From contig JAUIKM010000004.1 in NCBI GenBank assembly GCA_030430495.1, positions 1-64,000 of the forward strand: a stretch of 64,000 nucleotides of DNA, written 5' to 3'. Position 1 is the first letter of the stretch; the number at the start of each line of letters is the position of its first letter. A program made the position numbers and the translations under genes. Below are positions 61,754 to 64,000 of this stretch, piece after piece. Below the pieces are notes generated by a model that saw only the letters and a list, made by a program, of their open reading frames with translations, was not told where the DNA came from and did no database searches. This DNA comes from a bacterium. Its GTDB lineage: Bacteria > Bacteroidota > Ignavibacteria > Kapaibacteriales > UBA7675.

Positions 61754-63076
61754 ATGCGCATAGCCGACCATCTTGGCAAACTTTCGTGGACGCTGGGAGA
61801 CAAGGCGCTCTTCCTGATGTACGGCTTCGGGGTGCGGCTCTGGCAGATTTCGTTGCTGCCGCGTTCCGAGTTCGGTCTGTACGGCCACCTCGAAGTCTGG
61901 CACGCCCTGATTTTTACGCTGAGCGAAGGGATTGCGCTGACGGCGCTGATTAAATTCGGGGTGGAAAAGGAACAACGCGGGTCCGTCAACAAACAGACGG
62001 GCCTGCTGCACCTCGCTACATGCATCGGCGCTTCCCTGCTGATGGCTTCCATTTTTCTGCTGTTCCCCGCCGTGCCGCAGTTTTTTGGGGAGCCGCGCCT
62101 GTCCGACGTGGCGCTATACCTTCCTCTCTACGTCCTCGTCACCATTCCCCGCAGCTACTGCCTGAAATTTCTCATTCGCGATCTGCAAATGCGTGCGTTG
62201 TTTTTTGTGAACCTGACCTGGTTCGCAACGATGACGATTGCAACGGTGATTGTCGAGCTGACGAGCGGTCTGCGCACGTTTGAAGACCTGGCGCTGGTGC
62301 AGATGGTCGGTGCGCTCGTTTCTTCACTTCACCTGCTTTGGGTAACGCGTGAACAGCTTGTGTTCCGCAGCAAGGTCCAGGCCAACTTCCGGGCGGTTCT
62401 GCGTTTCGGAATGAACCAGGCCGGTTCGATGGGGCTTCTCAGTGTCGGGAACATGCTGGACCGCCTGATCATGCAGAAGTTTTTCGGCACGGCGGGCGTT
62501 GGTCTCTACGCGACGGCGCATACGTTTTTCCGGGCTTTCGACGCTCTGCGCGACGGGATGCTGGGCCTGGTCTACCCCGGCGCCGTGCAGCTGATCGCGC
62601 GCAACGATGCGGACGTCATTCGCACCTTCCTGGGCAAGGCGATCAGTTTTTACCTGCTTGTAAATGTGGCGCTGTTCACGGCACTGCAGGTAGGGCTGGC
62701 GGATTTCATTATTGTCGGGCTGTTGCCTGAACAGTACCACAGCGCGGCCGGCCTGTTCAAAGTTCTGATTATTGTAGCCCTGATTCATCCTTTCTGGGTT
62801 TCGTGGACCTATGCAATGGCACGCGGCGACACGGATAAGTTGCTGCGCTTCACAATAGTTGCGACGTTTGCTCATCTAACGAGCAGTTGGCTGGTGGGAA
62901 TGTCGATGATTCAGATGTTTATGCCTTTGCCGACAATCGCAATGCATCTGGTACTCAACATTCTCGGATTTGTGTACTTGCGCCGGCACGTACACTTGAC
63001 GCGTCACGACCTGACGCGCGCGGTGCCGGATTCGCTGCGTTACGTTAAAAAACTGGTTGAGCGGCTGCGGCCGTAG
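61754..63076 (+). CDS. Polysaccharide flippase-like membrane protein
   Basis: 440 residues with about twelve membrane helices, like Wzx/MATE-type polysaccharide biosynthesis exporters (LGDKALFLMYGFGVRLWQI, FGMNQAGSMGLLSVGNMLDR, FFGTAGVGLYATAHTFFRAF). It would flip undecaprenyl-linked sugars to the periplasm. ATG 61754 chosen; an upstream in-frame start adds 20 residues. No other capsule or O-antigen genes adjoin; the GT-C enzyme at 14 kb could be a partner, but nothing links them. Confidence 0.8.
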   Translation: MRIADHLGKLSWTLGDKALFLMYGFGVRLWQISLLPRSEFGLYGHLEVWHALIFTLSEGIALTALIKFGVEKEQRGSVNKQTGLLHLATCIGASLLMASIFLLFPAVPQFFGEPRLSDVALYLPLYVLVTIPRSYCLKFLIRDLQMRALFFVNLTWFATMTIATVIVELTSGLRTFEDLALVQMVGALVSSLHLLWVTREQLVFRSKVQANFRAVLRFGMNQAGSMGLLSVGNMLDRLIMQKFFGTAGVGLYATAHTFFRAFDALRDGMLGLVYPGAVQLIARNDADVIRTFLGKAISFYLLVNVALFTALQVGLADFIIVGLLPEQYHSAAGLFKVLIIVALIHPFWVSWTYAMARGDTDKLLRFTIVATFAHLTSSWLVGMSMIQMFMPLPTIAMHLVLNILGFVYLRRHVHLTRHDLTRAVPDSLRYVKKLVERLRP

Positions 63077-63134
63077 GTTTAAAAGTCACGGCGCGGAAAA
63101 AACGTCGGCGACGCACAAACGGGACTGCATAACA

Positions 63135-64000
63135 ATGGCTTTGATGTATCACTTCAGCAGTGTGTTCAATCGCATGCGACGGCGCTTCGGGGCGCTGCTG
63201 CGCATTATGGCGGTCGCGTGTATGATCATCCTGGGCGCGGCGATTGCGCATGCCGGCTTTCACGGCGCGACGTCGAGCCTGAACGAGCTGACCGAACAGA
63301 TTGTCATCAAGGTTTTCCTGCACGTCAACAGCGACGCGGCGGACCTCGAGCGCGTCAGCCGACGGATTTCGACGATGCCGGAAGTAGCGTCGATCGACGT
63401 CACGTCGGCCGAAGAAGCGCTGGACGAGTTTATCGCCAGATACGGACGTCCGTCGGAAAACCTGATGCCGGTCAACCCCTTCCCGATCACGATCACGGCG
63501 ATGATTCACGATCAATACCGCACGACGGAAGCGCTGCGGGGAATCACGCGCGAGTGCCGGGAGATCGGCGGCGTGGAGGACGCGCAATTCCGCACGGGAT
63601 TTGTGGAGGCCGTCAACGACCGCATCCGCCGCAACACGGCCATCTGGCTGGCGGCGGGCAGTGTGATATTGATCGTGTTCTGCGCCATGCTGCACTACAC
63701 GGTCAAACATCACGGCAGCGTGGACGCGACCAAGGCGCAGGTGCTGACCCTGATGGGCGCGCGACGGAGTTTTATCGCCGCGCCGGACCTTCTGTTTAAC
63801 TCCGCCGCAATCATTCTGGGCCTGGCGCTGGGCGCGGGCATTGTGCTCCTGCTACAGGGCGAGCTTATCGACTACGCGCCCTGGGTGCAAACGCTGGACC
63901 CGCAGGCGGTGCTGCCGGTCGGTGGAGCGGTGACGGCCGCAGCTCTGCTGATTGCCGCGCTGGCGGCGTGGCGACAGACCTCGTATCGCGCAGTGCAATA
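63135..64000 (+). CDS. ftsX: Cell division protein FtsX (right-end partial)
   Basis: Open from ATG 63135 to the window end, 288 codons plus two bases TA, so the stop codon is probably cut exactly by the edge. One N-terminal helix (MAVACMIILGAAIA), an extracytoplasmic domain with DVTSAEEALDEFIARYG and the NPFPITITAMI block, then three membrane helices (LAAGSVILIVFCAML, LLFNSAAIILGLALGAGIV, AAALLIAALAAW) give the FtsX order. The conserved ATKAQVLTLMGARRSFIAAP is present. FtsX with FtsE controls septal peptidoglycan hydrolases; ftsE is not in this window. Confidence 0.9.
   Translation, partial: MALMYHFSSVFNRMRRRFGALLRIMAVACMIILGAAIAHAGFHGATSSLNELTEQIVIKVFLHVNSDAADLERVSRRISTMPEVASIDVTSAEEALDEFIARYGRPSENLMPVNPFPITITAMIHDQYRTTEALRGITRECREIGGVEDAQFRTGFVEAVNDRIRRNTAIWLAAGSVILIVFCAMLHYTVKHHGSVDATKAQVLTLMGARRSFIAAPDLLFNSAAIILGLALGAGIVLLLQGELIDYAPWVQTLDPQAVLPVGGAVTAAALLIAALAAWRQTSYRAVQ

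Overview
The window looks like a chromosome segment of a moderately GC-rich (high fifties percent by eye) diderm from the Bacteroidota/FCB side of the tree, plausibly an Ignavibacteria- or Kapabacteria-like lineage rather than a classic Bacteroides. Supports are: several secreted proteins with a type IX secretion C-terminal sorting domain, a GWxTD-domain protein, lipoproteins with a run of Asp directly after the lipobox Cys, a propeller-type LytS sensor kinase with a LytTR regulator, a FecA-like TonB receptor with an N-terminal carboxypeptidase-regulatory-like domain, and three promoters of the Bacteroidota form TTTG-N19-21-TAnnTTTG (tRNA-Arg, SRP RNA, iron operon). The species cannot be named from the sequence alone.

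Layout. 1-1750: non-coding; two arrays of a 20-bp tandem repeat and two copies of a 275-bp block in a 750-bp period. 1753-9070 (minus): a signalling operon with an ECF sigma factor, an anti-sigma factor that has a coiled coil and a C-terminal beta-barrel (Dma-like), a META-domain lipoprotein, a 1066-residue propeller sensor kinase and a LytTR regulator, preceded by an 85-residue orphan. 9.6-12.6 kb: small secreted and outer-membrane proteins. 12.8-15.5 kb: FAD oxidoreductase plus GT-C glycosyltransferase with overlapping ends. 15.7-19.9 kb: small lipoprotein, FecA-like receptor and DUF4856/imelysin-like lipoprotein, a probable iron-uptake operon. 19.9-21.1 kb: long gap with a structured GC-rich stretch and copy 1 of a 282-bp dispersed repeat. 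21.1-27.5 kb: three large exported proteins, two with T9SS sorting domains. 27.5-28.1 kb: copy 2 of the dispersed repeat. 28.1-30.8 kb: dinB, an inactive-looking CHAP-like protein and a Tat-exported metallo-beta-lactamase-fold protein. 31.2-32.6 kb: two acidic-tailed lipoproteins, one with a c-heme-like CX4CH motif. 32.8-42.8 kb (minus): CNNM/CBS transporter, transketolase-like enzyme with MarR regulator, SrkA-like kinase, GWxTD protein, ruvX, an orphan sensor kinase and ispF. 42.9-46.6 kb: xseA-xseB, a glutaredoxin-like protein, a SulP permease. 47-48.6 kb: an unknown gene, tRNA-Arg and SRP RNA divergently transcribed. 48.8-54 kb: rng, dxr, rseP, surE, a housekeeping cluster. 54-61.6 kb: two very large kelch-type T9SS proteins. 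61.7-64 kb: a polysaccharide flippase and ftsX, cut by the window edge within its probable stop codon.

The window is unusually rich in short non-coding repeat families found between genes: the 20-bp satellite; the 275-bp block; the 282-bp dispersed pair; a purine-rich element with the core TGACAAACAAG at about eleven places; and a bipartite element AACGGGCGGTTTTGA-N-GAACGGGCA at about six places, which also forms the end of both larger repeats. These, together with the Dma-like sigma/anti-sigma operon that also encodes a two-component system, are the most interesting parts. All lengths, motifs and pairings were read by eye; no searches were run.
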